Source of the DNA: JAPHSX01 sp039714395 | GTDB lineage: Bacteria; Pseudomonadota; Gammaproteobacteria; Thiohalomonadales; Thiohalomonadaceae | NCBI GenBank assembly: GCA_039714395.1 | Contig: JBDLJH010000002.1 | Location: 124,001 to 188,000 of the forward strand | Length of the DNA stretch: 64,000 nucleotides | Direction: 5' to 3' | Shown here: piece by piece, positions 7,924 to 17,242 of the stretch | Position numbering within the stretch: the stretch's first letter is position 1 | Layout: every line of letters starts with the position of its first letter | The notes under the pieces: generated by a model | Database searches by the model: none | Told to the model about the DNA's origin: nothing | Seen by the model: the letters and a program-made list of their open reading frames with translations, nothing else | Position numbers and translations under genes: made by a program

Positions 7924-9699
7924 ATGCCTGATAACACAAGCACGATACGCAAATTACTAAATCGGAAGATACTATTAGGATCGACCGTTGGTGCCGCATT
8001 ATTTTTCATGTTGGTGGGTGTTATCTTCTGGGGCGGATTCAATACAGGTATGGAAGCAACAAATACAATGGGTTTTTGTATTTCCTGTCACGAAATGGAA
8101 AACAACGTCTACAAGGAATACAAAAACACCATTCATTTTTCTAATCGAAGCGGTGTCAGAGCCAGTTGTTCCGATTGCCACGTCCCCAAGGACTGGACGC
8201 ATAAGCTTGTCCGTAAGATCCAGGCAAGTGGGGAGGTGTTCCATAAGGCCATGGGAAGCATTGATACGCCTGAAAAATTTAACGAAAAACGCCTAACCCT
8301 GGCCAAGCGCGTCTGGAAAACCATGAAGCAAACCGATTCGCGGGAGTGTCGCAACTGCCACGACTTCGATTCAATGAATCCGGAAAACCAGAAGCCACGT
8401 GCACGTAAGCAGCACTTTAATGCCATGCAGAGAGGACAGACCTGCATCGACTGCCATAAGGGTATCGCCCACAAAAAGGTCAATGATGAACTTACCGATG
8501 AGGATGCCGAACGTCTGGAGACACCCGATCCATCCGTGATCAAACCGATTCCGGCTCAATGGCAGGCATTCTTTGATGACAAGAAGAAGGGCCCGGCTGA
8601 GGCGGAGCCGGCAACAGACGCAGAACCTGAGGCCTCAGCTAGCCCGGCAGAGCAAGCACCCACCGAGGCCGTTGCTGAAGCCCCTGCCTCCGATACCCCG
8701 GCAGCTACAGCCACCGCGGCATCGGGAGATGGCGTTGACACGGGAATTGACTGGGGTAAGACACCTACTGCCGAGATCGCTGTCTTCTATCCAGGTCAGG
8801 CCTCAATGGAGTGGGTACTCAACGGCCGCGACCACGGTGGCGCACGCCCTCTCAAGGCCGGTGATCGTTGCTTCGACTGTCATGCCGAGGAGATCCCCGA
8901 TATCGGGAACAAGATAGTCAGTGGCGAGCTTGAAAAGATCGAGACACAACCGGTTTCCGCCAAGCGCGGTAGCATTCCGGTATCGGTGCAGGCCACCCAT
9001 GACAATGACTACCTCTACATGCGTTTTCTCTGGGACGATACTCCACACGTTCCTCTCTCCTTCGTCGAGAGCGGCAAAATGGATGCGGCCAATCCCAGCA
9101 AGCTGGCGATGATGCTGGCCACCGATGATATTGAGTTTGCCGGAGAGTCCGGTTGCTGGATCACCTGCCACAACGACATGAAGGGGATGCCCGATGCACC
9201 GCCTGCCGATGTACTAGCGGGTAACGCCCATGCCAAGGATCTCAACTGGGCCACCGGTGTCACCAAATACATCCCCGAGAGCCGTACCGAGATCGAAATC
9301 AGGGGCCGTGGCGGCAAGCCTCGTGGTGGCTGGGACAAGCTCAAGGGTGACGATGAAATCAAAGCTGAAATGGATGCTGGTCACTACCTCGATATCGTTC
9401 GCTACAAGATCGGTGAGGGGATCACCGAAAACGGGCACATACTTGCCTCGCGCAATATGGAGGATGGTGAAGGCGTTGAATTCAGTGGCGGTCTGAACAA
9501 TGGAAAATGGTCCGTCGTGATGAAACGCAAGCTCAGCTCGACGCAGTCCGGTGACATCAGCCTGACCACCGACCAACTCTACAACATTGGCTTCGCGATT
9601 CACGATGACCACACTAGCGGTCGCTACCACCACGTTTCTCTTGGCTACAAATTGGGATTCGACAACGACGAGGCTGAGATAAACGCAGTCAAACAGTGA
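7924..9699 (+). CDS. nirT: NirT/NapC tetrahaem cytochrome fused to a C-terminal haem-binding domain
   Basis: A 591-residue membrane-anchored multihaem cytochrome c. One N-terminal helix (about 17-38) is followed by a NapC/NirT domain with CISCH (52), CSDCH (82), CRNCH (142) and CIDCH (174). An Ala/Pro/Glu-rich linker (about 222-270) leads to a second domain of about 310 residues with CFDCH (316) and an unusual CX3CH site, CWITCH (411-416). The second domain resembles the haem-binding gamma-subunit type domain of ethylbenzene and DMSO dehydrogenases (EB_dh), for example YLYMRFLWDD. The N-terminal part alone would suffice to pass quinol electrons to periplasmic carriers; the extra domain could relay them to NirS. 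SD AAGGAAAA precedes the ATG. Confidence 0.9.
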   Translation: MPDNTSTIRKLLNRKILLGSTVGAALFFMLVGVIFWGGFNTGMEATNTMGFCISCHEMENNVYKEYKNTIHFSNRSGVRASCSDCHVPKDWTHKLVRKIQASGEVFHKAMGSIDTPEKFNEKRLTLAKRVWKTMKQTDSRECRNCHDFDSMNPENQKPRARKQHFNAMQRGQTCIDCHKGIAHKKVNDELTDEDAERLETPDPSVIKPIPAQWQAFFDDKKKGPAEAEPATDAEPEASASPAEQAPTEAVAEAPASDTPAATATAASGDGVDTGIDWGKTPTAEIAVFYPGQASMEWVLNGRDHGGARPLKAGDRCFDCHAEEIPDIGNKIVSGELEKIETQPVSAKRGSIPVSVQATHDNDYLYMRFLWDDTPHVPLSFVESGKMDAANPSKLAMMLATDDIEFAGESGCWITCHNDMKGMPDAPPADVLAGNAHAKDLNWATGVTKYIPESRTEIEIRGRGGKPRGGWDKLKGDDEIKAEMDAGHYLDIVRYKIGEGITENGHILASRNMEDGEGVEFSGGLNNGKWSVVMKRKLSSTQSGDISLTTDQLYNIGFAIHDDHTSGRYHHVSLGYKLGFDNDEAEINAVKQ

Positions 9700-10028
9700 T
9701 GATGAAAAGAGAGTTCATAATCGGCTATCTGGGTGCATTGTTACTGGTATCTGCCAGCAACGTTTTTGCACAGGACATCGTTGATATTGAGATTAAGAAA
9801 TTTCTTTTCACACCGGCAGAGGTCACGGTAACTCAGGGGACTACCGTCCGCTGGACGAACAGGGAAAAACGCCAGTACCACAACGTCTGGTTTGAGGCGT
9901 TGGGTGAAGAGGAACCAGACTACCTGTTTCCTGAAGAGAGCTATGAGAGAGTATTTGAGGATAAGGGCAGCTTCCCCTATCGCTGTGGCCCCCATCCTGA
10001 GATGCAAGGGGTTGTCCATGTTGAATAG
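9699..10028 (+). CDS. Periplasmic cupredoxin of amicyanin/plastocyanin type
   Basis: A type 1 copper protein of about 109 residues with a signal peptide ending near NVFAQ. Copper ligands are visible: His in RQYHNVW, and Cys, His and Met in YRCGPHPEMQG. The CX2HX2M spacing is that of amicyanin. The start overlaps the nirT stop (TGATG). It sits where cytochrome c551 (nirM) is found in Pseudomonas, so it is a good candidate electron donor to NirS; no nirM occurs in the window. That role is inferred. Confidence 0.88.
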   Translation: MMKREFIIGYLGALLLVSASNVFAQDIVDIEIKKFLFTPAEVTVTQGTTVRWTNREKRQYHNVWFEALGEEEPDYLFPEESYERVFEDKGSFPYRCGPHPEMQGVVHVE

Positions 10029-10386
10029 TCTCACACCAGCCACTACCGGGCTGAGAATCGGCGGTGCAGTCGTCTTACTCCTGCTGACCATAGGCGTCCC
10101 GCCTGCCGTCGCTAATGCCACCGAACTCTCAGCACAGAGAGAGGCCGAGCTAATCCACCTTCTACGTCAGGATTGCGGCTCCTGCCACGGCATGACCTTA
10201 AAGGGTGGACTAGGGCCATCACTACTTCCTGAACGCATTGGCGCACTGCCACCCGAGTTTCTCATCAACACCGTGCTTGAGGGACGCAAGGGAACCGCCA
10301 TGCCCCCGTGGAAGAACATGCTGAGTCGTGAGGAGGTCAGCTGGATGGTGGAACAGTTGCAAAAGGGAGTACCCCATGTTCAGTAG
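10018..10386 (+). CDS. nirC: NirC, small c-type cytochrome (c55x)
   Basis: A 122-residue periplasmic monohaem cytochrome with a signal peptide (about 1-33), a CGSCH haem site and a Met ligand in TAMPPW. NirC can donate electrons to NirS and is implicated in haem d1 maturation. ATG 10018 overlaps the end of the cupredoxin gene by 11 bases; the frame is open further upstream but only inside that gene. It overlaps nirF by 11 bases. Confidence 0.92.
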   Translation: MLNSLTPATTGLRIGGAVVLLLLTIGVPPAVANATELSAQREAELIHLLRQDCGSCHGMTLKGGLGPSLLPERIGALPPEFLINTVLEGRKGTAMPPWKNMLSREEVSWMVEQLQKGVPHVQ

Positions 10387-11554
10387 AACCCTGCCAGCCC
10401 TGCTCCTGTTGTGCGGACTCGCGATGGCCCAGACTGGCTGCACCACCTTACGCGGCACCGGCGACCTGGGCGTCGTCATTGAACGTGCCACAGGCAGCAT
10501 ACAGATCGTCGAGACCACAACACACAAGAGTCTTAAGCCGCTTGGCGGTCTGGGCGATCTCTCCCATGCATCAGTGGTTTATTCCCGCGATGAGCGCTAT
10601 GCCTATGTATTCGGTCGTGACGGTGGCCTAACCAGGGTCGATATTCTCAAGGGCAATATTGATCGGCGCATCATCCAGTCGGGTAACAGTATCGGTGGGG
10701 CGATCTCGCAGGATGGTCGCCTGGTCGCGGTCTCCAACTACGAACCGGGCGGGGTACGCATCTTTGATTCCGCCACGCTGGAGCCGGTGGCCGATATTCC
10801 TGCCACATTTGGCAACGGACAGCTTTCCAAGGTTGTCGGCCTGGTCGATGCACCGGGACAGCGTTTTGTCTTCAGTCTGTTCGATGCCGGTGAGATCTGG
10901 ATCGCCGACATGAGTGAACCGGCTACACCCGTGATCACGAAATTTCGGGATATTGGTAAACAACCCTACGACGCCCTGATCAGCCCGGATGGCCGTTACT
11001 ATATCGCCGGACTCTTCGGCGAAGATGGTCTGGCACTGCTCGACCTGTGGCATCCGGAGAATGGGGTAAAGCGGGTACTGGCTAACTATGGTCGTGGTGA
11101 GGAGAAGTTACCCGTCTACAAAATGCCCCACCTGGAGGGATGGGCGATGGCAGGAGGCTTCGCCTTTGTCCCGGCTGTCGGTCGTCATGAAGTGCTGGTA
11201 GTGCGGATGAGCGACTGGCAGGAGGCAGGGCGTATCGCGGTACACGGCCAACCGGTGTTTGTGATGGCACGTCCCGATGGTCGTCAGGTTTGGGTCAACT
11301 TCGCCCACCCGCGCAACGACACGGTTCAGATCATCGATACTGAAACATTACAGCTCATCAACACTCTCAAACCGGGCAAAGCGGTACTGCACATGGAGTT
11401 TACCCCGCGTGGTGAACAGGTCTGGATCTCGGTGCGGGATGAGGATCGCGTCGAGGTCTACGATACCGACAGCCAGACAAAGATTTCGACCCTGAACGCC
11501 GCCAAACCCAGCGGGATCTTCTTCACCTCACGCGCCCATCGCACAGGACTGTAA
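10376..11554 (+). CDS. nirF: NirF, haem d1 biosynthesis protein
   Basis: A 392-residue periplasmic protein related to the d1 propeller of NirS but lacking the cytochrome c domain. It acts late in haem d1 synthesis. The N-terminus has a signal sequence ending AQTGC, suggesting a lipoprotein as reported for Pseudomonas NirF, although the -3 residue is not a standard lipobox residue. Family blade motifs such as DARDIAV-like segments and a terminal PSGIFF are present. ATG 10376 overlaps nirC by 11 bases; the stop overlaps the nirD start by one base. Confidence 0.93.
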   Translation: MFSRTLPALLLLCGLAMAQTGCTTLRGTGDLGVVIERATGSIQIVETTTHKSLKPLGGLGDLSHASVVYSRDERYAYVFGRDGGLTRVDILKGNIDRRIIQSGNSIGGAISQDGRLVAVSNYEPGGVRIFDSATLEPVADIPATFGNGQLSKVVGLVDAPGQRFVFSLFDAGEIWIADMSEPATPVITKFRDIGKQPYDALISPDGRYYIAGLFGEDGLALLDLWHPENGVKRVLANYGRGEEKLPVYKMPHLEGWAMAGGFAFVPAVGRHEVLVVRMSDWQEAGRIAVHGQPVFVMARPDGRQVWVNFAHPRNDTVQIIDTETLQLINTLKPGKAVLHMEFTPRGEQVWISVRDEDRVEVYDTDSQTKISTLNAAKPSGIFFTSRAHRTGL

Positions 11555-12039
11555 TGATGCCAAATATGGAACAACAAAAAGTACAGTCACTCGACAAGCT
11601 GGAGCAGTCACTGCTTAACGACTTCCAACAGGGGTTCCCCCTCTCTCCCACCCCCTTTGCCGAAATGGCCGAGCAGTTGGGGGTAAGTGAAGAGCAAGTG
11701 ATCAGCAAGCTTGAAAAGTTGCAGTCTCATGGTGCCGTAAGCCGGGTCGGCCCGGTATTTCGTCCCCACGCTGTCGGTGCCAGTACCCTGGCGGCGATGA
11801 GCGTTCCTGAATCGCGGCTGGAAGAGGTGGCGGAACAGGTCAACAGCTTCGATGCAGTCAATCACAACTATGAACGAGAGCATAAACTCAACCTCTGGTT
11901 TGTTGCCACCGCCGCAAACGAGGAGAAACTGCAACAGGTTTTACAGGAGATAGAAGCCACTACCGGCATCGAGGTCATCGCCCTGCCGATGCTCGAGGAT
12001 TATCACATCGACCTGGGATTTGATCTGCAATGGACATGA
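11554..12039 (+). CDS. nirD: NirD, siroheme decarboxylase subunit
   Basis: A 161-residue Lrp/AsnC-like protein: an N-terminal winged helix (about 14-60) and an alpha-beta regulatory-type domain. With NirL, NirG and NirH it forms the complex that decarboxylates siroheme to 12,18-didecarboxysiroheme in the cytoplasm. It resembles NirG, sharing the HNYERE/HNYARE and IEATTG segments. TAATG overlap with nirF. Confidence 0.93.
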   Translation: MMPNMEQQKVQSLDKLEQSLLNDFQQGFPLSPTPFAEMAEQLGVSEEQVISKLEKLQSHGAVSRVGPVFRPHAVGASTLAAMSVPESRLEEVAEQVNSFDAVNHNYEREHKLNLWFVATAANEEKLQQVLQEIEATTGIEVIALPMLEDYHIDLGFDLQWT

Positions 12040-12587
12040 GAACGCGACAAGGCAGCAACACCGAGCACCCCATCATCGAACTTTGCGATGCCGACCAGCC
12101 ATTGATCGCAGCGATTCAGCGAGGCCTCCCTCTGACATCTCGCCCCTATAACACCATCGCCGAGCAGATAGGTTGGAGTGAAGAAGCGGTGATACAGCGC
12201 ATAGAGGCATTGCAACAGGGCGGCATTATTAAACGCCTCGGTGTGATAGTGCGCCACCGCGAGCTGGGTTATCGCGCCAATGCCATGGTGGTGTGGGATG
12301 TACCCGATAACGAGGTGGCCGAACTGGGACGCTGCCTCAGCGGCTTCGAGTTCGTCACCCTCTGCTATCGGCGTCCACGTCACCTGCCGCAGTGGAGCTA
12401 TAACCTGTTTTGCATGATTCACGGTCGCGATCGCGAGGCGGTGATGGACAAATTTAATTTAATGATTGAGAGCTGCGGCCTGGAGGATATTCCCAAGGCC
12501 GTACTCTTCAGCCGCCGCCGTTTCAAACAGCGTGGTGCCCTCTACCGCCCATCACCAACAACTCAAACAGGCGAGAGTAGTCGTTAA
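12030..12587 (+). CDS. nirL: NirL, siroheme decarboxylase subunit
   Basis: A 185-residue Lrp-like protein of the NirL/NirH pair type, with the conserved CYRRPRHLPQW segment and a C-terminal LFSRRRFKQRGA. The start may be ATG 12030, or ATG 12036, which forms an ATGA overlap with the nirD stop. It pairs with NirD within the siroheme decarboxylase complex. Confidence 0.92.
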   Translation: MDMRTRQGSNTEHPIIELCDADQPLIAAIQRGLPLTSRPYNTIAEQIGWSEEAVIQRIEALQQGGIIKRLGVIVRHRELGYRANAMVVWDVPDNEVAELGRCLSGFEFVTLCYRRPRHLPQWSYNLFCMIHGRDREAVMDKFNLMIESCGLEDIPKAVLFSRRRFKQRGALYRPSPTTQTGESSR

Positions 12588-13033
12588 TGCTAGACACACT
12601 TGACCGTGCCATCATCAATGAACTACAGGGTGGCTTCCCCATCTGCGAATCGCCCTATGCCGTGGTGGCCGAACAGTTGGGCACCAGCGAGGGGGAGCTT
12701 ATTTCCCGCCTGCAACGACTTCTCGATGAGAAGATACTCAGCCGCTTCGGGCCGATGTACCACGCAGAACGGCTTGGTGGTGGGTTGACCCTGGCGGCGA
12801 TGGCGATCCCTGATGAACAGTTCGATGCTGTGGCCGATCAGGTCAACGCCTTCCCCGAAGTAGCCCATAACTACGCCCGTGAACATGAGCTGAATATGTG
12901 GTTCGTACTGGCGACCGAGACCCCGCAGCGCATCGACGAGGTGATCAGAGAAATTGAAGCAACCACCGGTTTCAATGTAATCAACATGCCCAAGGAAGAG
13001 GAGTTCTTTATCGGTTTGAGGTTCGAGGCATGA
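12587..13033 (+). CDS. nirG: NirG, siroheme decarboxylase subunit
   Basis: A 148-residue protein paralogous to NirD: winged helix followed by a domain containing LAAMAIP and NYAREHELNMWFVLAT. It belongs to the NirDLGH siroheme decarboxylase. It overlaps nirL by one base (TAATG) and nirH by four (ATGA). Confidence 0.92.
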   Translation: MLDTLDRAIINELQGGFPICESPYAVVAEQLGTSEGELISRLQRLLDEKILSRFGPMYHAERLGGGLTLAAMAIPDEQFDAVADQVNAFPEVAHNYAREHELNMWFVLATETPQRIDEVIREIEATTGFNVINMPKEEEFFIGLRFEA

Positions 13034-13548
13034 GCGAGGCGCTAGCAAAGCAACCCGACCAGGAGGCCTGCATTATCGATGAAATTGATCGTGCCCTCAT
13101 TCAGGCGACGCAGACCGGACTCCCCCTGAGCCCACACCCCTATCACACCCTGGCCACGGCGCTGGACATTGATGCCGACGAGGTGATGCGGCGCATGCAG
13201 CGAATGCTGGAGAGCGGCATCATCCGCCGCATCGGTGCGGTGCCCAACCACTACGCCCTCGGCTACAAGGGCAATGGTATGTCGGTATGGAATGTAGCTG
13301 ATGAGAACATTACCGAGCTCGGCAAACGCATCGGCGCACTGGATTACGTCAGCCACTGCTACCAGCGCCCACGGCACCTGCCAGACTGGCCCTACAACCT
13401 GTTTGCCATGGTACATGGACACGACCGTGCCGAGGTGGCAGACAAGGTGGCAGCCATTGCCCGCCTACTGGGCAGCGATGACCGTGGACATGAAATACTC
13501 TTCAGCAGCCGCATCCTGAAAAAGACTGGACTGCGACTCGGTTCGTAA
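13030..13548 (+). CDS. nirH: NirH, siroheme decarboxylase subunit
   Basis: A 172-residue paralogue of NirL with the shared CYQRPRHLPDWPYNLF core and a terminal LFSSRILKKTGLR. It is the last of the four separate decarboxylase subunits, which are fused in some other denitrifiers. Start codon overlaps the nirG stop. Confidence 0.92.
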   Translation: MSEALAKQPDQEACIIDEIDRALIQATQTGLPLSPHPYHTLATALDIDADEVMRRMQRMLESGIIRRIGAVPNHYALGYKGNGMSVWNVADENITELGKRIGALDYVSHCYQRPRHLPDWPYNLFAMVHGHDRAEVADKVAAIARLLGSDDRGHEILFSSRILKKTGLRLGS

Positions 13549-13576
13549 CAACCTGCCACCTCAACAAAGGTAATTT

Positions 13577-14764
13577 ATGTTCCGCATATCCCAATACATG
13601 CAGCTAGTGGCCAATCCCGATGGGACAGCAACACGCCGTCCCGTAGCTGGCGGAAAACCGACCGGCCCGGTGGTGATCTGGAATCTGGTGCGCCGTTGCA
13701 ACCTCACCTGCAAACACTGCTACTCTATCTCCGCCGACAAAGACTTTGCCGGCGAACTCGACACCGATGAGGTCTACACGGTGATGGGCGACCTCAAGGG
13801 GTTTGGTGTACCTGTATTGATCCTCTCCGGTGGTGAGCCTCTACTACGCCCCGACATCTTTGATATCTCCCACCGCGCCAGAGCGATGGGCTTCTATGTC
13901 GGTCTATCTACCAACGGCACCCTGATCGATGAATCTAATATCGATGACATCGCCGCGGTCGGCTACAACTACGTGGGGATCAGCATCGACGGTATCGGTG
14001 AGACCCACGACCGCTTCCGTCGCATGGACGGCGCCTTCGAGCAGGCAATGAATGGCATTCGCCTATGTCATCAGCGGGGCATTAAGGTAGGGCTGCGCTT
14101 TACCCTGACTCAGGACAATGCAGACGAACTCCCCGCGATCCTCCAACTGATGGAAGATGAGGATATCGACAAACTCTACCTCTCCCACCTCAACTACGCA
14201 GGTCGCGGCAACAAGCACCGCAAGGATGATGTGGTACATCAAATCACGCGCAAGGCGATGGACCAGCTGTTCGAAACCAGCCTGCGCGATATTAACAACG
14301 GCGTTCAACGGGAGTTTGTCACCGGTAACAACGATGCCGACGGGGTCTACCTGTTACAGTGGGCCGCACAGCGCTTTCCAGACAAGCTGGCGATGCTTGA
14401 GGAACGACTGCAGCAATGGGGCGGAAACTCCTCCGGCGTAAATATCTCCAACATCGACAACCTTGGTAATGTCCATCCCGATACCATGTGGTGGCACTAC
14501 ACCCTGGGCAATATCCGCGAGCGCCCCTTCTCAACCATCTGGACCGATCTCTCCAACCCTGTGATGGCGAAACTGAAACAACACCCACGTCCGGTCGAGG
14601 GACGTTGTGCAGAGTGCCATTATCTGGGCATCTGTAACGGCAATACCCGGATCCGGGCCTATCAAACCAGCGATAACTACTGGGCGGAAGACCCGGGCTG
14701 TTACCTCACCGATGAGGAGATCGGCCTGGAGCAGGCGCCTCTCGCAACAGGTAGCACGGTATAA
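13577..14764 (+). CDS. nirJ: NirJ, radical SAM enzyme of haem d1 synthesis
   Basis: A 395-residue radical SAM protein. The SAM cluster is C41/C45/C48 in CNLTCKHCY, followed by the glycine-rich LSGGEPLLRPD. A C-terminal SPASM-like cysteine set appears in GRCAECHYLGICNG and near DPGCY. NirJ removes two propionate side chains from didecarboxysiroheme on the way to haem d1. SD AAAGG lies 7 bases before the ATG. It follows nirH by 28 bases. Confidence 0.95.
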   Translation: MFRISQYMQLVANPDGTATRRPVAGGKPTGPVVIWNLVRRCNLTCKHCYSISADKDFAGELDTDEVYTVMGDLKGFGVPVLILSGGEPLLRPDIFDISHRARAMGFYVGLSTNGTLIDESNIDDIAAVGYNYVGISIDGIGETHDRFRRMDGAFEQAMNGIRLCHQRGIKVGLRFTLTQDNADELPAILQLMEDEDIDKLYLSHLNYAGRGNKHRKDDVVHQITRKAMDQLFETSLRDINNGVQREFVTGNNDADGVYLLQWAAQRFPDKLAMLEERLQQWGGNSSGVNISNIDNLGNVHPDTMWWHYTLGNIRERPFSTIWTDLSNPVMAKLKQHPRPVEGRCAECHYLGICNGNTRIRAYQTSDNYWAEDPGCYLTDEEIGLEQAPLATGSTV

Positions 14765-14841
14765 ATTCGTAACCATTGGTGATCACGATTAACTTATATA
14801 TTTTTGTGCCACTCTGTGTCGCATGAGGTTCTGAAACCAGC

Positions 14842-16413
14842 ATGAATAAACACGCGATAATCAGCCATTGTGCCGGCCTTGCACTGCTTGCCGCATCCCT
14901 CACCATTGCACTCCCTGTTCAGGCAAAAGAAAATGCACTAATCCTTTTCCAGCAACACTGTGCCGTCTGCCACGGAGAGGGACGGTTGGGTGGAATGGGG
15001 CCGGCACTGTTACCTGAAAATCTCAAACATTTCAAAAAGAAACAGGCCATAGAGGTCATCAGCAACGGCCGCGTTGCCACCCAGATGCAGGGCTTTGCAG
15101 ACAAACTCAATGCTGAACAAATTAAAGAACTGGCCGATTTTATCTATACCCCACTGGCCGAAGTGCCTCACTGGGATATGGCGGCGGTTAAAAAGAGCCA
15201 TATCGTCCACAATCGTCTGGAGACACTTGCCGATAAGCCACAGTTCAAGGCCGATATGCTTAACTTGTTTGTTGTGGTGGAGTTGGGCGATCACCACTTT
15301 ACCCTGCTCGATGGCGACAAGTTCGAGCCTATTGGACGATTCCCCACCCGTTTCGCCCTGCATGGTGGCCCCAAATACTCCCCCGATGGCCGCTTCGTCT
15401 ATTTCGCCTCACGTGATGGCTGGATCTCCAAATTCGATATCTACAACCTGAAATGGGTGGCCGAGATACGTGCCGGCATCAATACCCGTAATATCGCCGT
15501 CTCCGGTGATGGCCGCTATGTGATGGTAGCCAACTATCTACCCCACACCCTTACTCTGCTGGATGCCGAGTACCTGACACCGATCAAGACCATCAAGGTT
15601 AAGGACAGCCGCGGCCAGAGTTCCCGCGTCAGCGCCGTCTATACCGCCAAACCCCGCGACAGCTTCGTCGCTGCCCTCAAGGATGTACCCGAGGTGTGGG
15701 AGATCAGCTATGCCGATGATCCACCTCCCGGATTTGCCGGCTGGGAACATGACTACAATCCGGTGAGCGGCGATATCGTCAAATCAGAGCCCTTTCCAAA
15801 GCGTATCACCTCACTCGATACCCACATTGACGACTTCTTTTTCAATCAGGAGTACGACCTGCTGATGGGAACCTCACGTGAGGGTGAAGGGGTGGTGGTA
15901 TCACTCGATGCCCGTCGGGCAATCAACAGCCTGGAGCTGGATGGAATGCCCCACCTCGGCTCCGGTATCACCTGGCAACGCAAAGGGCGCACCGTGATGG
16001 CGACCCCCAACCTGAAGAAGGGGAGTGTGACGGTGATCGATATGGACAGCTGGAAGACAGTAAAGAACATCAAGACCCTTGGCCCCGGCTTCTTTATGCG
16101 CAGCCACAATAACTCCCCCTATGCATGGGTCGATGTCTTCTTCGGCCCCGACAGGGACGCGGTGCATGTGATCGACAAAGAAAGCCTGGAGATCGTCAAG
16201 ACCCTGCGCCCGGCACCCGGTAAGACTGCTGCCCACGTAGAGTTCACCCGCGACGGCAAGTATGCACTGTTAAGTATCTGGGATATGGATGGGGCGCTGG
16301 TGATCTACGACGCCACCAGTTTGAAAGAGATCAAACGACTACCGATGAAAAAACCGTCAGGCAAATACAATGTCTACAACAAGACCCGCTACGAGGCGGG
16401 AACCAGCCACTAA
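14842..16413 (+). CDS. nirN: NirN, dihydro-haem d1 dehydrogenase (NirS homologue)
   Basis: A periplasmic 523-residue protein: signal peptide (about 1-28), cytochrome c domain with CAVCH at 40-44, and a d1-type propeller. NirN oxidises dihydro-haem d1 to haem d1 before transfer to NirS. It is distinguished from NirS by the shorter N-terminus, the GMGPALLPENL motif and its position at the end of the synthesis genes. A 77-base gap follows nirJ with no obvious terminator or Fnr box. Its stop overlaps the convergent dnr stop by four bases. Confidence 0.9.
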   Translation: MNKHAIISHCAGLALLAASLTIALPVQAKENALILFQQHCAVCHGEGRLGGMGPALLPENLKHFKKKQAIEVISNGRVATQMQGFADKLNAEQIKELADFIYTPLAEVPHWDMAAVKKSHIVHNRLETLADKPQFKADMLNLFVVVELGDHHFTLLDGDKFEPIGRFPTRFALHGGPKYSPDGRFVYFASRDGWISKFDIYNLKWVAEIRAGINTRNIAVSGDGRYVMVANYLPHTLTLLDAEYLTPIKTIKVKDSRGQSSRVSAVYTAKPRDSFVAALKDVPEVWEISYADDPPPGFAGWEHDYNPVSGDIVKSEPFPKRITSLDTHIDDFFFNQEYDLLMGTSREGEGVVVSLDARRAINSLELDGMPHLGSGITWQRKGRTVMATPNLKKGSVTVIDMDSWKTVKNIKTLGPGFFMRSHNNSPYAWVDVFFGPDRDAVHVIDKESLEIVKTLRPAPGKTAAHVEFTRDGKYALLSIWDMDGALVIYDATSLKEIKRLPMKKPSGKYNVYNKTRYEAGTSH

Positions 16414-17099
16414 CCGTGGAATCTAGTGCCGTAAGAACGCATACCATCCACATCGTGCACCTTGATGTGGAGCCCCTCGACCGAAATCAGCCCCTTGCTG
16501 CTGAGTGTACTAAGAATACGTGAAAGGGTTTCAGGGGTAATTGAGAGACGTGAAGCAATAATATTCTTTGCTGCCGGCAGGGTGATCTCTACCGCTTCAT
16601 TGTCGCAGCTAGGTATCAGGTGACTAAGATAGTTGACCACACGCAAGCTTGCATTCTGCAGAGTAAGGGCATCGATCTCATTAAGGTGGTGCTTCAGTCG
16701 TACACTGATATCGGCCATCACACGAAAACAGACATCCACTGACTCGCGGAGAATCTCGATAAAAGCTGCATTTTTTATGGCATAGAGCTCAACGTTCGCC
16801 AGGGCCTGCGCATTGACCGGATAGACCGGGATATCACGGAACATCAATGCCTCGGCAAAGGTCTGTCCGGGACGAATGATTTCAATCACCTTCTCCTGAC
16901 CTGCAGGAGACAGTCGATATAGCTTTATCTGGCCCTGAGAAACCAGATAAAACTCATCTGCTCTGGAACCTGCTTCAAACAGGTGCGCTGCCTGCGCGAG
17001 AGACTTTTTCGTGGTCGCCGCACTCAGTCTCTCCATCTGCTCATCACTGAGCGCACTAAACAGGTGGTTTTCTCTAAAGTGTTGCTCTTGAGTTAGCAT
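16410..17099 (-). CDS. dnr: Crp/Fnr-family regulator, Dnr/Nnr type
   Basis: A 229-residue transcription factor: cyclic-nucleotide-like sensor domain, long dimerisation helix (about 120-150) and a helix-turn-helix with the recognition segment PETLSRILS. The E-SR pattern is that of Fnr-like proteins binding TTGAT half-sites. It lacks the N-terminal cysteine cluster of Fnr, as expected for haem-based, NO-responsive Dnr regulators. Encoded convergent to nirN and next to the nir operon, it is the obvious activator of the nirS promoter. Confidence 0.88.
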   Translation of the reverse strand: MLTQEQHFRENHLFSALSDEQMERLSAATTKKSLAQAAHLFEAGSRADEFYLVSQGQIKLYRLSPAGQEKVIEIIRPGQTFAEALMFRDIPVYPVNAQALANVELYAIKNAAFIEILRESVDVCFRVMADISVRLKHHLNEIDALTLQNASLRVVNYLSHLIPSCDNEAVEITLPAAKNIIASRLSITPETLSRILSTLSSKGLISVEGLHIKVHDVDGMRSYGTRFHG

Positions 17100-17136
17100 A
17101 AACTCGATTATCTACGCCGCACCCGAATTGTGCAAC

Positions 17137-17150
17137 AACTTAACAATCAA
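17137..17150 (-). promoter_or_regulatory. Possible Fnr/Dnr half-site before dnr
   Basis: On the - strand the sequence TTGATTGTTAAGTT keeps one perfect TTGAT half-site and a poor second half. The centre is 44 bases upstream of the dnr ATG. It may support weak autoregulation. Confidence 0.3.
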
Positions 17151-17242
17151 GAAAGCAGAGACTTGGCAACATACAGGGGATCCTTCATTGTCCAGGATGA
17201 GGGGGCAAATCGGTACCAAACTATACCCGTAGCCGTGTGAGG

